Shown: positions 27,129 to 35,959 of the stretch, piece after piece
How positions within the stretch are numbered: position 1 is the first letter of the stretch
Layout of the letters: each line of letters starts with the position of its first letter
NCBI RefSeq assembly: GCF_039691755.1
Contig: NZ_CP137552.1
Span: forward strand, 3,348,001-3,412,000
Source of the DNA: Halomonas sp. Bachu 37
Lineage (GTDB): Bacteria; Pseudomonadota; Gammaproteobacteria; Pseudomonadales; Halomonadaceae
Direction of reading: 5' to 3'
Length of the DNA: 64,000 nt
Translations under genes and position numbers: made by a program
Notes under the pieces: model-generated
What the model was told of the DNA's origin: nothing
Seen by the model: the letters and a program-made list of their open reading frames with translations, nothing else
The model's database searches: none

Positions 27129-27142
27129 GACGGTACCTCCTG

Positions 27143-27799
27143 TCATATCACTGGCAGGCCGGCGGCTTTCCACTCTGGATAACCTTCCTCGAAGCGTCTG
27201 ATCCGATAGCCGAGTTGCCCCAGACGCCGAACAGCCTCATGCGATAAGGTGCAATAACGGCCCCGACAGTAGGCGACGATTTCCTTGTCACGAGGAAGCT
27301 TATCCAGCATGTCTTCCAACTGCGTCAGAGGAATGTTGATCGCCTCGGGCAGGTGGCCGGCCTCGAACTCATCTTCAGGACGTACGTCCAGCAGCGCGAC
27401 CTTGCCGCTTTTCAGCCCAGTCAGCAATGTGTCCCTGGATACCGCCTCCAGTGCCCCGCCCGCATCGTCGTCGGCAAATAGCCGGCTCACCAGACGCTCC
27501 ATCTCGGCCAGGTTGGTTTCGGCGACCTGTCTGAGCAATTCCATCAGGGTAACGATCCGCTCATCGGTCAACTGGTAGATCATCTGCTTGCCGGAACGGC
27601 TGGCAGTGACAAGACCCGCTCGCCGCAGATGCTGAAGGTGCTGGGAGGCGTTGCCTACCGTGAGGCTGGTGACCCCGGCCAATGTCTCTACCGAGGCATC
27701 GGCCTGGGCCAGACGCTCCAGCAATGCCAGGCGATGGCCGTTACCCAGGGCTCGGGCGACCTGAGCCAGAGTATCGAGAAGATCCTGTTGCGACGTCAT
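27143..27799 (-). CDS. ArsR-family regulator fused to a rhodanese domain
   Basis: A 218-residue fusion. Residues 1-100 form an ArsR-type winged helix (L-T-V-G-N-A-S-Q-H-L-Q-H-L-R-R-A-G-L-V as recognition region). Residues 120-218 form a rhodanese domain with active-site Cys178 in the loop C-R-G-R-Y-C and a second Cys183. Such fusions may sense persulfide or reactive sulfur through the cysteines. It diverges from the DsrE-like gene across a perfect 10-bp-arm palindrome, likely its operator. Confidence 0.9.
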   Translation of the reverse strand: MTSQQDLLDTLAQVARALGNGHRLALLERLAQADASVETLAGVTSLTVGNASQHLQHLRRAGLVTASRSGKQMIYQLTDERIVTLMELLRQVAETNLAEMERLVSRLFADDDAGGALEAVSRDTLLTGLKSGKVALLDVRPEDEFEAGHLPEAINIPLTQLEDMLDKLPRDKEIVAYCRGRYCTLSHEAVRRLGQLGYRIRRFEEGYPEWKAAGLPVI

Positions 27800-27873
27800 C
27801 GATTCACCTCTAAGGGACGAAAGCTGGATATTGCGCCTATTGTGCCGCTTGACAAATCACTATGCTTACTTTA

Positions 27874-27899
27874 ATCATTCTATCAATCAATAGAATGAT
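27874..27899. promoter_or_regulatory. Putative operator of the ArsR-rhodanese regulator
   Basis: ATCATTCTAT and its exact complement ATAGAATGAT separated by CAATCA. AT-rich perfect inverted repeats of this size are typical ArsR-family sites. It ends 15 bases before the dsrE-like start codon and would block that promoter or ribosome access. Confidence 0.75.
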
Positions 27900-27913
27900 A
27901 TTAAGGTTAGCAT

Positions 27914-28258
27914 ATGCATACACTTATCATCATTAACGATCCTCCCTATGGCACTGAAAGGCTCTACAACGGCTTGCGCCTTACTCACGCCCTGCTGAAG
28001 CAGGATGGCGAAGTGACAGTATTTCTGATGGGAGATGCCGTGTCAGGTGCTAAGGCGGGACAGAAGACACCGGATGGCTTCTACAACACCGAGCGCATGA
28101 TCAAGCGGGTCATTACCAAAGGAAAAGTATTGCTGTGCGGCACCTGCATGGAGGCACGCGGGCTCACTGATGCGGAGCTCGTCGAAGGGGCTGAGCGCAG
28201 CACCATGGATGCCTTGGCGGAAGCCACCGAACTGGCCGATAAGGTCTTGGTGTTCTGA
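27914..28258 (+). CDS. DsrE family protein
   Basis: A 114-residue DsrE/DsrF-like fold protein. It has I-I-I-N-D-P-P-Y-G-T-E-R at the start and L-L-C-G-T-C-M-E-A-R-G (Cys75 and Cys78). The family carries sulfur as persulfide between sulfurtransferases. It sits directly after the operator and before a rhodanese gene, so it probably works with it in sulfane-sulfur handling. Confidence 0.88.
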   Translation: MHTLIIINDPPYGTERLYNGLRLTHALLKQDGEVTVFLMGDAVSGAKAGQKTPDGFYNTERMIKRVITKGKVLLCGTCMEARGLTDAELVEGAERSTMDALAEATELADKVLVF

Positions 28259-28286
28259 ACCAACTCACCCTCCGAGGCGATAGCCC

Positions 28287-28385
28287 ATGGAGCTTGCCCG
28301 AATGGAAAAGCGCAACGTGGCCAGCCCCGACTTTCGCAGCCGGGCCATTTCCTTCGTCATGGCCGGCGGTGTGGTGGCCACCTGA
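28287..28385 (+). pseudogene. Short remnant between the DsrE and rhodanese genes
   Basis: A 32-codon frame whose end, D-F-R-S-R-A-I-S-F-V-M-A-G-G-V-V-A, resembles the loop and helix of MFS transporters found in similar sulfurtransferase operons. It stops abruptly and has no transporter downstream. The beginning (M-E-L-A-R-M-E-K-R-N-V-A-S-P) does not fit an MFS start, so it may be a join left by a deletion. Not likely to be functional. Confidence 0.4.
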
Positions 28386-28410
28386 TCGGAACGATAATTG
28401 GAGGTGAAAC

Positions 28411-28821
28411 ATGAACGACCATATCCAGTCTCACAAAGCCGAGCCGGTTCGTTTCAAGGACCTGCTGACTGAGGCCGATATCGCGGTACCGAAGCTCTCG
28501 CCCGCCGAAGCAGCAGAAAAGCTTCGCTCCAAAGACGTGCTCGTGGTGGACGTGCGTGATCTGTCCGAGGTGGAGAAGAGCGGCAAGATCAAAGGCGCAG
28601 TGAACGTCTCGCGCGGAATGCTGGAGTTGAGCGTCGATCCAGAGGGGCCTCACTACGACCCCAGATTCCAGAAGGGCAAGACGATTCTGGTTTACTGTGT
28701 CGTGGGCATCCGCTCGGCGCTCGCCGGCAAGACGCTCCTCGACATGGGGTTTGGACCCGTGTTCAACATGGGTGGATTCGAGGAGCTTATCGATGCCGGA
28801 ATAGAGACCGAGACAGTATAG
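28411..28821 (+). CDS. Rhodanese-like sulfurtransferase
   Basis: A 136-residue single-domain rhodanese. V-V-D-V-R-D (45-50) and the active-site loop C-V-V-G-I-R (Cys96) mark a persulfide-forming cysteine; M-G-G-F-E-E-L follows at the C-terminus. No signal peptide, so it is cytoplasmic. It has a GGAGG ribosome site. It is the third part of the regulator-DsrE-rhodanese module. Confidence 0.9.
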   Translation: MNDHIQSHKAEPVRFKDLLTEADIAVPKLSPAEAAEKLRSKDVLVVDVRDLSEVEKSGKIKGAVNVSRGMLELSVDPEGPHYDPRFQKGKTILVYCVVGIRSALAGKTLLDMGFGPVFNMGGFEELIDAGIETETV

Positions 28822-28870
28822 CGTTCGCGGTACGGGCAGATTGACCAAACGTAGCTAGCGACTTCAGACT

Positions 28871-29290
28871 TTACCCCTCGCCGCGTACCGCGCGTATGCG
28901 GCCGTTGTCGTCCAGGGCCACCATCACGAAGCGCGCCTCGGTGACCTTCTGGCGATCGTCCAGAGAGCGACCGAGCGGCGGACGCACCCAGACTTCCACG
29001 TCGATCTTGATCGAGCTATGGCCGATTTCACGCACATCGGTAAACACGCTGACCATCGAGCCCACGCGGACCGGACTGAGAAAGTCCATCGCTTCGATCG
29101 CCACCGTGGCGGTACGCCCCCCCGCCTCACGTCCCGCCGCCAATTCAGCGGCCTGGTCCATGTGATTGACCAGCCACCCCCCGGAAATATCGCCGTAAAG
29201 ATTGGCATCCTGACGGGAAGCCAGTAATTTCAAGGTAAGCTGACCGCGCGGGGTAGGAACATCGTCCAGGTCGGTATCAAGTACGCTCAT
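28871..29290 (-). CDS. Acyl-CoA thioesterase (hotdog fold, YciA-like)
   Basis: A 139-residue single hotdog-domain protein of the YciA/acyl-CoA hydrolase type. The segment D-A-N-L-Y-G-D-I-S-G-G-W-L matches the family's D-x-N-x-x-G-D-I-x-G-G-W motif with its catalytic Asp. It probably hydrolyses acyl-CoA esters. It diverges from pstS and looks unrelated to it. Confidence 0.88.
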   Translation of the reverse strand: MSVLDTDLDDVPTPRGQLTLKLLASRQDANLYGDISGGWLVNHMDQAAELAAGREAGGRTATVAIEAMDFLSPVRVGSMVSVFTDVREIGHSSIKIDVEVWVRPPLGRSLDDRQKVTEARFVMVALDDNGRIRAVRGEG

Positions 29291-29384
29291 GTTTTTTCGC
29301 TTTGCAAGTTATTGTTGTGGCTAAAGGTTGCAGTGCAATACCTATCGTTGATCGCAGCGCAGTAAACCATAGGAGGGGAAACGT

Positions 29385-30356
29385 TTGAATAACCGCGTCG
29401 CGTTTTTTCCACCCCGCACGGCTGGGTGGCGATGCTGGGCGTTCAGCCTGGTCCTGCTCTGCCTGCCTTTTGGCAGCCACGCTGACGACTCCATCAGCGG
29501 TACCCTGGGCGCGGTGGGCTCGGACACCATGGCGGAACTGATGCTGCGCTGGGGAGAGGCGCTTAACGCCCGCCATCCCGGAATTCGCCTGCAGTTCAAG
29601 GCGGGAGGTTCCGCCGAGGCACCTACCGCGCTGCTGGCGGGCACTACCCGACTGGGACCGATGTCGCGGCGCATGACCGCCGAGGAGCACGATGCCTTCG
29701 TGGCACGCTACGGTTATCCCCCACTGGCACTCAAGGTGGCTCAGGACGCCCTGACCGTGGTGGTCCACCGTCACGCCCCGCTCGACCGGCTCACCCTGGA
29801 ACAGATCGATGCACTGTTCTCCACCACGCGACGCTGCGGCGCCGATACCGCGCTGACACGTTGGGAGCAGTTGCCGCTCAAGCACCCGTGGCCCTATGGC
29901 AAGGTGGCCTTGCATGGGCGCAACCTGGCGTCCGGCACTCACGGGCTGTTCCGCCAGGAGGGGCTTTGCGAAGGGCGGTTTCGCGCCGATATCAGCGAAC
30001 ATCCCGGCTCCTCGGCGGTCGTTGCCGCGGTAGGGGAATCCCCCGGCGCCATGGGCTATACCGGCTATAACCACCTGACTCCCGCGGTTCGCGCCCTGGC
30101 GGTGGAGGATGCGGCGGGTCGGGCGATCCCCCCCACGCCACAGACGATCCAGAGCGGCGCCTATCCGCTGACACGCTTTCTGTATCTGTACGTCAACCTG
30201 CCCCCCGACGAATCGCTGCCCGCCGTGGAAAACGCCCTGCTGGAATTGATACTGTCTCCCCAGGGGCAACGTATCGCCCAGGCGGCCGGCTTCGTGCCCT
30301 TGACCGACGCCATGCGCGACACGCAGCGTTTACCTGAATTATTGTCACCGGAATGA
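29385..30356 (+). CDS. pstS: Phosphate ABC transporter substrate-binding protein
   Basis: A 323-residue PstS-like protein starting at TTG after a strong AGGAGGGG site. The signal peptide runs to about residue 33 (S-H-A-D). G-S-D-T-M near 45 is the phosphate-binding T-x-x loop, with K-A-G-G-S, the S-R-R-M-T loop and N-L-A-S-G-T-H later. It is of the PstS type with the shorter domain arrangement seen in Pseudomonas. No canonical Pho box is seen in its 94-base upstream gap. Confidence 0.88.
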   Translation: MNNRVAFFPPRTAGWRCWAFSLVLLCLPFGSHADDSISGTLGAVGSDTMAELMLRWGEALNARHPGIRLQFKAGGSAEAPTALLAGTTRLGPMSRRMTAEEHDAFVARYGYPPLALKVAQDALTVVVHRHAPLDRLTLEQIDALFSTTRRCGADTALTRWEQLPLKHPWPYGKVALHGRNLASGTHGLFRQEGLCEGRFRADISEHPGSSAVVAAVGESPGAMGYTGYNHLTPAVRALAVEDAAGRAIPPTPQTIQSGAYPLTRFLYLYVNLPPDESLPAVENALLELILSPQGQRIAQAAGFVPLTDAMRDTQRLPELLSPE

Positions 30357-30371
30357 CATAAAAATGTCTTA
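30342..30371 (+). promoter_or_regulatory. Degenerate Pho-box-like array before pstC
   Basis: TGTCACC at 30343, TGACATA at 30354 and TGTCTTA at 30365 repeat with exact 11-base spacing, the periodicity of Pho boxes. It overlaps the pstS stop and lies 42-71 bases before pstC. Match to consensus is weak. Confidence 0.35.
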
Positions 30372-30412
30372 GTGTGACGCTATATAGCTTTCCCCGTTCA
30401 TCCAGGCGGCCC

Positions 30413-31543
30413 ATGTCACCCGATACCCGCGCTTCTCGCCCAACCTTGCGTGCCCGGCGTCTACGCTCGGCTCGCGATCGCTTCGCCACCGGCTTGATCA
30501 CCGCGGGTGGCATCGGCGTGCTCGTGGCCTTGCTGGCTCTCGGCCTGTTTCTGCTGTGGGAGACACTGCCGCTTTTACGCCTCGGGGAGTTGTCCGTACT
30601 CGCCCAGCTGACCCCGCTGGCGTGGGGCACGCTGAAAGCCGCTCTCTTTGCCCTGCTTTTCGCGGTACCGGTGGCGCTGGGCGCCGCCATGTACTCGGCG
30701 ATGTTCATGTCCGCGCATCTGCGCAGCCGCATCAAGCCGGTGCTGGAACTCATGGAAGCGGTCCCCGGTGTGGTGATCGGCTTTATCGCCGGGCTGGTGC
30801 TGGCTCCCTGGGTGGAGCGTCACCTGGTCAGTGCCCTGGGTGTCGCGATATGGCTGCCGTGCAGTGTGCTGCTGCTCGCCTTCGTCTGGTATCGCCTGCC
30901 GCCCGGTTGGCGGCGGCGGCTGCCCTTGAGCGGCGCGGGGCTGTGGCTTGTCGCCTGGCTCGCCGCCATGCTGGCGCTGGCGCTGTGGGCGGCGCCGCTA
31001 CTGGCATCGTTTCTCGGAGTGGAGGACCTGCGCTTCTGGCTCGATCAGCGCTGGGGCATCGACTACGCCACCCGCAATGCCATGATTGTCGGCGTGGCCA
31101 TGGGGTTCGCCGTCATTCCGGGGCTCTATGCTCTGGCGGAAGATGCCCTGGCCGACGTGCCAGCGCACTTGATGGAGGGCGCTCAGGCCCTGGGTGCCAC
31201 TCGCTGGCAGGCACTGTGGAAAGTGGCTATTGCCGCCGCCGGACCAGGGCTTTTCTCTGCGGTGATGATCAGCGCCGGACGGGCGGTGGGAGAAACCATG
31301 ATCGTCCTGATGGCCAGCGGCAATACCGCGCTGCTCAGCGCCAGCCCCTTCGAGGGAATGCGCTCCATGGCGGCGGCCATCGCCATCGAGCTGCCCGAGG
31401 CTGCTCCCGGCGGCGTGACCTATCACCTGCTGATCCTCGCCGCCCTGCTCCTGTTCGTGTTCACCTTTCTGGTCAATACGCTGGCGGAAGTCGTGCGGCA
31501 ACGCTTGCGGCGGCGCTACCGACGTCTGGAGGGCCGGCCATGA
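30413..31543 (+). CDS. pstC: Phosphate ABC transporter permease PstC
   Basis: A membrane permease of about 376 residues. After a basic N-terminus there is TM1 (about 22-46), a cluster of helices, and the ABC permease EAA-type loop E-G-A-Q-A-L-G-A-T-R-W-Q-A-L-W-K-V near 258. ATG at 30413 has a poor ribosome site; an in-frame GTG at 30374 is an alternative. Its stop overlaps the pstA start (ATGA). It forms the channel with PstA. Confidence 0.9.
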   Translation: MSPDTRASRPTLRARRLRSARDRFATGLITAGGIGVLVALLALGLFLLWETLPLLRLGELSVLAQLTPLAWGTLKAALFALLFAVPVALGAAMYSAMFMSAHLRSRIKPVLELMEAVPGVVIGFIAGLVLAPWVERHLVSALGVAIWLPCSVLLLAFVWYRLPPGWRRRLPLSGAGLWLVAWLAAMLALALWAAPLLASFLGVEDLRFWLDQRWGIDYATRNAMIVGVAMGFAVIPGLYALAEDALADVPAHLMEGAQALGATRWQALWKVAIAAAGPGLFSAVMISAGRAVGETMIVLMASGNTALLSASPFEGMRSMAAAIAIELPEAAPGGVTYHLLILAALLLFVFTFLVNTLAEVVRQRLRRRYRRLEGRP

Positions 31544-32943
31544 TATCGGCTAGCCGGGGCAAGCATCACCGCACGGAAGGGGTATGGCCATGGCTGAGCG
31601 CCGCCGGCGTAGCCCTCAGCCTGCTGATGCTGGGTGCGTTGCTGGTACTGCTGGCCGGACGCGGGCTGGGCCATTTTTGGCCTGCACCAATCGAGCAGGT
31701 CACCCTGCATGACGGCCGGGTACTGGCGGGGCAGGCCGTCCGCGAGGTAGCACTACCCGCCGAAGCCGGCCAGGAGCGCCTCTATTACAGCGCCAATCGT
31801 GACATCGACGGAGCGTTATGGAATTGGGTGGCGGTGGCGAACATCGCCCGGCGTTCCACCCCGCAGGATCTGGTCCTGCTCGACCGCACCCCGTGGGGCG
31901 ATTTCATCGGCCGGGTGGTGGCCCTGGAAACCCCCGGGGAGCGCCTGGAGGGCGAAGCGGCCTGGCAGGCACTCGAGGAACATCTGGCGGCAGCAGAGGC
32001 CGCACCGAGCGCCGCTGTCGCCATACTGGAAAGCGCTGACGGCACGCGGATTGCGCAGCCCGTTCAAGGTATCCACCAGGCGCTGCGTCCCAACGCCATG
32101 TCACTCTGGGAGAAGACAGCCGTGTGGAGCCGGGACGTGTGGCGCTTTCTCAGCCAGGGGCCCCGCGCCGCCAACACTCGCGGCGGCGTATGGCCGGCGA
32201 TCTTCGGCACCATCCTGATGGTGCTGGTGATGTCGGTGCTGGTGACGCCTTGCGGGGTGCTGGCCGCCATCTACCTCAATGAAATCGCCAACCAGGGGCG
32301 GCTGACCCACCTGGTGCGCATCGCCGTGCGCAATCTGGCGGGAGTCCCCTCCATCGTCTACGGCGTGTTCGGCCTGGGAGTGTTCGTCTACGGCATCGGC
32401 GGGCAGCTTGACGAGTGGTTCTTCAGCGACACCCTGCCCTCGCCTACATTCGGCACCGGCGGGCTGCTCTGGGCCTCGCTGACCCTGGCGCTGCTCACCC
32501 TGCCGGTGGTGATCGTGGCCACCGAGGAGGGCCTGGCACGGATTCCCGACGCTCAGCGCGAAGGCGCCCTGGCACTCGGCGCCACGCGCCTGGAGATGCT
32601 GACCCGGATCGTGCTGCCCATGGCGGCGCCCGCCATGCTCACCGGGATGATTCTCGCCGTCGCTCGCGCCGCGGGGGAAGTCGCGCCCCTGATGCTGGTC
32701 GGCGTGGCCAAGCTCGCCCCGCAGATGCCGCTGGACGGCGAATTTCCCTATCTCCATCTCGAGCGCAAGTTCATGCACCTTGGTTACCATATTTTCGATA
32801 CCGCCTTTCATGGTGGCGACGTCCAGGCCGCGCTTCCTCTGGTTTACGCCACGGCGCTGCTGCTGGTGACGATTGTGGTGGTGCTTAACCTGACTGCAAT
32901 ATTTCTGCGTCATCATCTCAAGTTGCGCCAGCGAGGTACCTGA
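31540..32943 (+). CDS. pstA: Phosphate ABC transporter permease PstA
   Basis: A 467-residue permease. TM1 is about 19-42, followed by a long periplasmic region (about 45-200) seen in other gammaproteobacterial PstA proteins, then five helices. The coupling loop is [13 protein letters not shown] (about 344). Overlaps both pstC (4 bases) and pstB (1 base), so the three are translationally coupled. The same reading frame is open back through pstC, but that part is a shadow. Confidence 0.93.
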   Translation: MISASRGKHHRTEGVWPWLSAAGVALSLLMLGALLVLLAGRGLGHFWPAPIEQVTLHDGRVLAGQAVREVALPAEAGQERLYYSANRDIDGALWNWVAVANIARRSTPQDLVLLDRTPWGDFIGRVVALETPGERLEGEAAWQALEEHLAAAEAAPSAAVAILESADGTRIAQPVQGIHQALRPNAMSLWEKTAVWSRDVWRFLSQGPRAANTRGGVWPAIFGTILMVLVMSVLVTPCGVLAAIYLNEIANQGRLTHLVRIAVRNLAGVPSIVYGVFGLGVFVYGIGGQLDEWFFSDTLPSPTFGTGGLLWASLTLALLTLPVVIVATEEGLARIPDAQREGALALGATRLEMLTRIVLPMAAPAMLTGMILAVARAAGEVAPLMLVGVAKLAPQMPLDGEFPYLHLERKFMHLGYHIFDTAFHGGDVQAALPLVYATALLLVTIVVVLNLTAIFLRHHLKLRQRGT

Positions 32944-33782
32944 TGCGAGCACCATTTCCAGTACCATCTCCAGCACCACCTGTCGATTCCGCCCTTCACG
33001 GAGTGCCGATGACGCGATTTTCCAGTGCCAAGTGCTGTCTGGAAATCAGTGATCTCAGCCTGGCCTACGACGGCAAGCCGGCCCTGCGCAAGCTGAGCCT
33101 GCAGGTTCCGCGTCACCGGGTAACCGCCTTCATCGGCCCGTCCGGCTGCGGCAAGTCGACCCTGTTGCGGGCGATCAACCGGCTGCACGATCTCAATGAG
33201 AGCGTGACCCAACAGGGTTGTATCCGGCTGGAGGGAGAGGATATTCATGCACCGTATCTGGAGGTGGCCGAACTGCGTCGGCGGGTAGGCATGGTGTTTC
33301 AGACACCCAATCCGTTCCCCATGTCGATCTACGAGAACGTGGCCTTCGGCTTGCGCTTGCAGGGCCGGCTGCCCAAGCGCAAGCGCGACGATATCGTCGA
33401 ATGGGCGCTGGAGTCGGCGGCCTTGTGGCACGAGGTCAAGGATCGCCTGCACAGCTCCGCCTGGTCGCTCTCGGGAGGGCAGCAGCAGCGTCTGGTAATT
33501 GCCCGGACGTTGGCCGTACAGCCCGACGTGCTGCTGCTCGACGAGCCGGCGTCGGCCCTGGACCCGATCTCGACACTGAAGATCGAAGAGCTGATCCGCA
33601 ATCTCAAGTCGCAACTGACCCTGGTACTGGTCACCCACAACATGCAGCAGGCGGCTCGCGTGTCGGACTACACGGCCTTCCTGCAGGCGGGCGAGCTGGT
33701 GGAGCATGGACCCACGGACAGCGTGTTCACCAACCCGCGTCTACAGCGCACGGAAAACTACATCACCGGTCGCCTGGCCTGA
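32943..33782 (+). CDS. pstB: Phosphate ABC transporter ATP-binding protein PstB
   Basis: A 279-residue ATPase. Walker [10 protein letters not shown] (65-73), Q-loop [10 protein letters not shown], signature L-S-G-G-Q-Q-Q-R-L, Walker [13 protein letters not shown]-loop V-T-H-N-M-Q-Q-A. The F-Q-x-P-N-P-F-P-M-S stretch is diagnostic of PstB. Start ATG overlaps the pstA stop; a Pro-rich 22-residue extension precedes an internal ATG at 33009, which is a possible alternative start. Confidence 0.95.
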   Translation: MRAPFPVPSPAPPVDSALHGVPMTRFSSAKCCLEISDLSLAYDGKPALRKLSLQVPRHRVTAFIGPSGCGKSTLLRAINRLHDLNESVTQQGCIRLEGEDIHAPYLEVAELRRRVGMVFQTPNPFPMSIYENVAFGLRLQGRLPKRKRDDIVEWALESAALWHEVKDRLHSSAWSLSGGQQQRLVIARTLAVQPDVLLLDEPASALDPISTLKIEELIRNLKSQLTLVLVTHNMQQAARVSDYTAFLQAGELVEHGPTDSVFTNPRLQRTENYITGRLA

Positions 33783-33825
33783 ACGCCACCACCGTTTACA
33801 ACGGGCCAAGCCCGAGGAGAACTTC

Positions 33826-34551
33826 ATGGATATCACCAGCGATACTCACAGCCAGCATATTTCCCGCCAGTTCAACCAGGAGCTCGAGGAGCTCAAGACC
33901 CACCTCATGGCCATGGGCGGGCTGGTGGAAAAACAGGTGCAGGACGCCGTTCACGCCCTGCTGGAAGGCGATACCCGGCTGGCCGAGCACGTTCGCGACA
34001 ACGACCGACAGGTCAACGACCTGCAGTTGCAGATCGACGATGAATGCACCCGGGTGCTGGCGCGCCGACAGCCCGCCGCCTCCGATCTGCGCCTGGTGCT
34101 GGCGGTGATTCGCGCTACTTCCGACCTCGAGCGGATCGGCGATGAAGCCAGCAAGATCGCGCGCAATGCCCTCAGCTTGAGCGAAAGCGGCAGCTCCATA
34201 CGCGGCCTGGTCGAAGTGCGTCACATCAGCGAGCACGTGCGCAAGATGCTGCGCGACGCCCTGACCGCCTTCGCCCGTTTCGATACCGAGCTTGCCATGC
34301 AGGTGGTGCGCGAGGACGAAGCGGTGGATGACGAGTACGGCAGCGCCATGCGCTCGCTGATGACCTTCATGATGGAGGATACGCGCTCGATCAGTTCCGT
34401 TCTCAGCGTTATGTGGATACTGCGCGCCCTGGAGCGGGTCGGCGACCATGCCGACAATCTCGCCGAGCATGTCGTCTACCTGGTCAAGGGCCTGGATATT
34501 CGTCATACCGATCTCGACGAAATCGAACAAAATGCGCTGAAAAAATCTTGA
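33826..34551 (+). CDS. phoU: Phosphate signalling protein PhoU
   Basis: A 241-residue PhoU with two three-helix repeats, each with the metal-binding E/D-x-x-x-D pattern (D-L-E-R-I-G-D-E-A near 102 and A-L-E-R-V-G-D-H-A-D-N near 206). PhoU links PstB to PhoR and represses the Pho response when phosphate is ample. It lies 43 bases after pstB with GAGGAG upstream. A terminator follows. Confidence 0.95.
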   Translation: MDITSDTHSQHISRQFNQELEELKTHLMAMGGLVEKQVQDAVHALLEGDTRLAEHVRDNDRQVNDLQLQIDDECTRVLARRQPAASDLRLVLAVIRATSDLERIGDEASKIARNALSLSESGSSIRGLVEVRHISEHVRKMLRDALTAFARFDTELAMQVVREDEAVDDEYGSAMRSLMTFMMEDTRSISSVLSVMWILRALERVGDHADNLAEHVVYLVKGLDIRHTDLDEIEQNALKKS

Positions 34552-34579
34552 CCCGGCAACGCAATCGCACTGCAATGCT

Positions 34580-34606
34580 CAGGCTGTCCCCGGCAGCCTG
34601 ATTTTC
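34580..34606 (+). terminator. Terminator after phoU
   Basis: CAGGCTG / CAGCCTG stem around TCCCCGG, followed by ATTTTCG, 29 bases after the phoU stop. Confidence 0.7.
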
Positions 34607-34651
34607 GTGTTCATGTTCTTCAAGTGATTAAGTGCTTTTGCGGAGAAAACC

Positions 34652-35389
34652 GTGCTGGATGCCTTTACCGCCCTGAGCCAGGGTACTCGCCTCGTCTATG
34701 GTCGCGGCCTGCGCCGCTACGTCTTCCTCCCGATCGTGGTCAACGCTCTGGTCTACGCCATCATGCTGAAAGTAGTGTTCACCTATTTCGGCGGCTGGCT
34801 GGACGGGTGGATGGCCATGGTGCCCAGCTGGCTCGCTTGGCTGGAGTGGTTGATCTGGCCGCTGTTCGTGGCCAGCCTGGTACTGGTGGTGTTCTTCACC
34901 TTCACTCTGGTGACGCACATAGTGGCGGCGCCCTTCTATGGCTTTCTGGCCGCCAAGGTGGAAGTGCAGGCAACCGGACGCGAGCCCCTGGATGACCGTG
35001 GGCTGGCCAAGACGGCTATCGATGCCATCGGCCGGGAGCTGATCAAGCTTGCTTACATCCTGCCGCGCGCCGCCCTGCTGTTCGTGATCAGCTGGATACC
35101 CGGCCTTAACCTGATGGCGCCCGTACTGTGGGCGCTGTTTTCCGCCTGGGTGATGGCTATCACCTATCTCGATTACCCCATGGACAACAACAAGGTCAGC
35201 TTTTCCGACATGCGATCCAGGCTCTCCGCTCGCTGGTGGCAGAGCTTGAGTTATGGCGGGGTGATAACCGTGGCCACCTGGATTCCCCTGGCCAACCTGT
35301 TCCTGTTGCCGGGGGCCGTGGCGGGGTCGGTGCTGATGTGGGATCGCCATTATCGTGGCCAACGCGGCGCGGTCAGCGTGGCATCATGA
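34652..35389 (+). CDS. cysZ: Sulfate transporter CysZ
   Basis: A 245-residue membrane protein of the CysZ family, which admits sulfate for cysteine synthesis. It has the F-x-A-L-S-Q-G start, hydrophobic segments at about 20-45, 55-90, 135-165 and 205-230, and the L-D-Y-P-M-D-N-N-K-V-S-F motif near 172. Start is GTG after GCGGAGAAAACC. It is not obviously part of the pst operon. Confidence 0.9.
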   Translation: MLDAFTALSQGTRLVYGRGLRRYVFLPIVVNALVYAIMLKVVFTYFGGWLDGWMAMVPSWLAWLEWLIWPLFVASLVLVVFFTFTLVTHIVAAPFYGFLAAKVEVQATGREPLDDRGLAKTAIDAIGRELIKLAYILPRAALLFVISWIPGLNLMAPVLWALFSAWVMAITYLDYPMDNNKVSFSDMRSRLSARWWQSLSYGGVITVATWIPLANLFLLPGAVAGSVLMWDRHYRGQRGAVSVAS

Positions 35390-35482
35390 CTCAGTGACAC
35401 GTGGCTGCGTACGCCAGCGCTATACTGCGGCAGAACTCTTCCTGCCCGTCAATTGATTGCTTGACCCTATAAGGATGCCTCC

Positions 35483-35959
35483 ATGCGATTTCCATTCGTC
35501 GCCCTGCCCCTGACGCTCTGCCTGCTCGCCAGCGGAGCGGCCCTGGCCCATGAGGTCAACCATGCCGGTCTTCACCTGGCCCACCCCTTTGCCACACCGA
35601 CACCTCCCGGCGCACCCAACGGTGCGGTCTACCTGGAGATGACAGCGGAAACGGACGGCGACACATTGTTGGGAGCCGATACTCCTGCCAGCGAAACCGT
35701 CGAATTGCACTTGATGGCAATGGAAGACGACATGATGAAGATGCGTCGGGTCGAGGGCATCGAAGTTGGCGCCGGCGAAACCCGAGCCATGCGTCCGGGC
35801 GGCGGGTATCACTTGATGTTGATCAACCTGACCGGGCCGCTGCGGGAAGGCGACCGCTTCCCCCTGACGCTGGAATTCGAACAGCGCGGTGAGATCGACG
35901 TGGAAGTCTGGGTGGAACGAGCCGAGAGAAGCGCAGGCCAGGACGACGCTCACCACTGA
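35483..35959 (+). CDS. Periplasmic copper chaperone PCu(A)C
   Basis: A 158-residue secreted protein of the PCu(A)C family that delivers Cu(I) to cytochrome c oxidase or stores it. Signal peptide is 1-22 (A-L-A, then H-E-V-N-H). The metal motif is present: H-L-M-A-M near 74, further Met residues (D-D-M-M-K-M-R), and G-Y-H-L-M-L near 112. The mature N-terminus and C-terminus carry extra His residues. Ribosome site is weak (AAGGATGCC). Confidence 0.88.
   Translation: MRFPFVALPLTLCLLASGAALAHEVNHAGLHLAHPFATPTPPGAPNGAVYLEMTAETDGDTLLGADTPASETVELHLMAMEDDMMKMRRVEGIEVGAGETRAMRPGGGYHLMLINLTGPLREGDRFPLTLEFEQRGEIDVEVWVERAERSAGQDDAHH

Noticed and set aside
29291..29384. Pho box upstream of pstS
   Set aside because: No TGTCA or TGACA direct repeat on either strand in this gap.
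30556..31539. Open frame continuous with pstA through all of pstC (795 codons in total)
   Set aside because: The pstC frame has real permease motifs here; the other frame is Arg/Gly-rich low-quality sequence typical of a high-GC shadow.
32101..32979. 292-codon frame opposite pstA
   Set aside because: His/Gln-rich antisense shadow with no domain or ribosome site.
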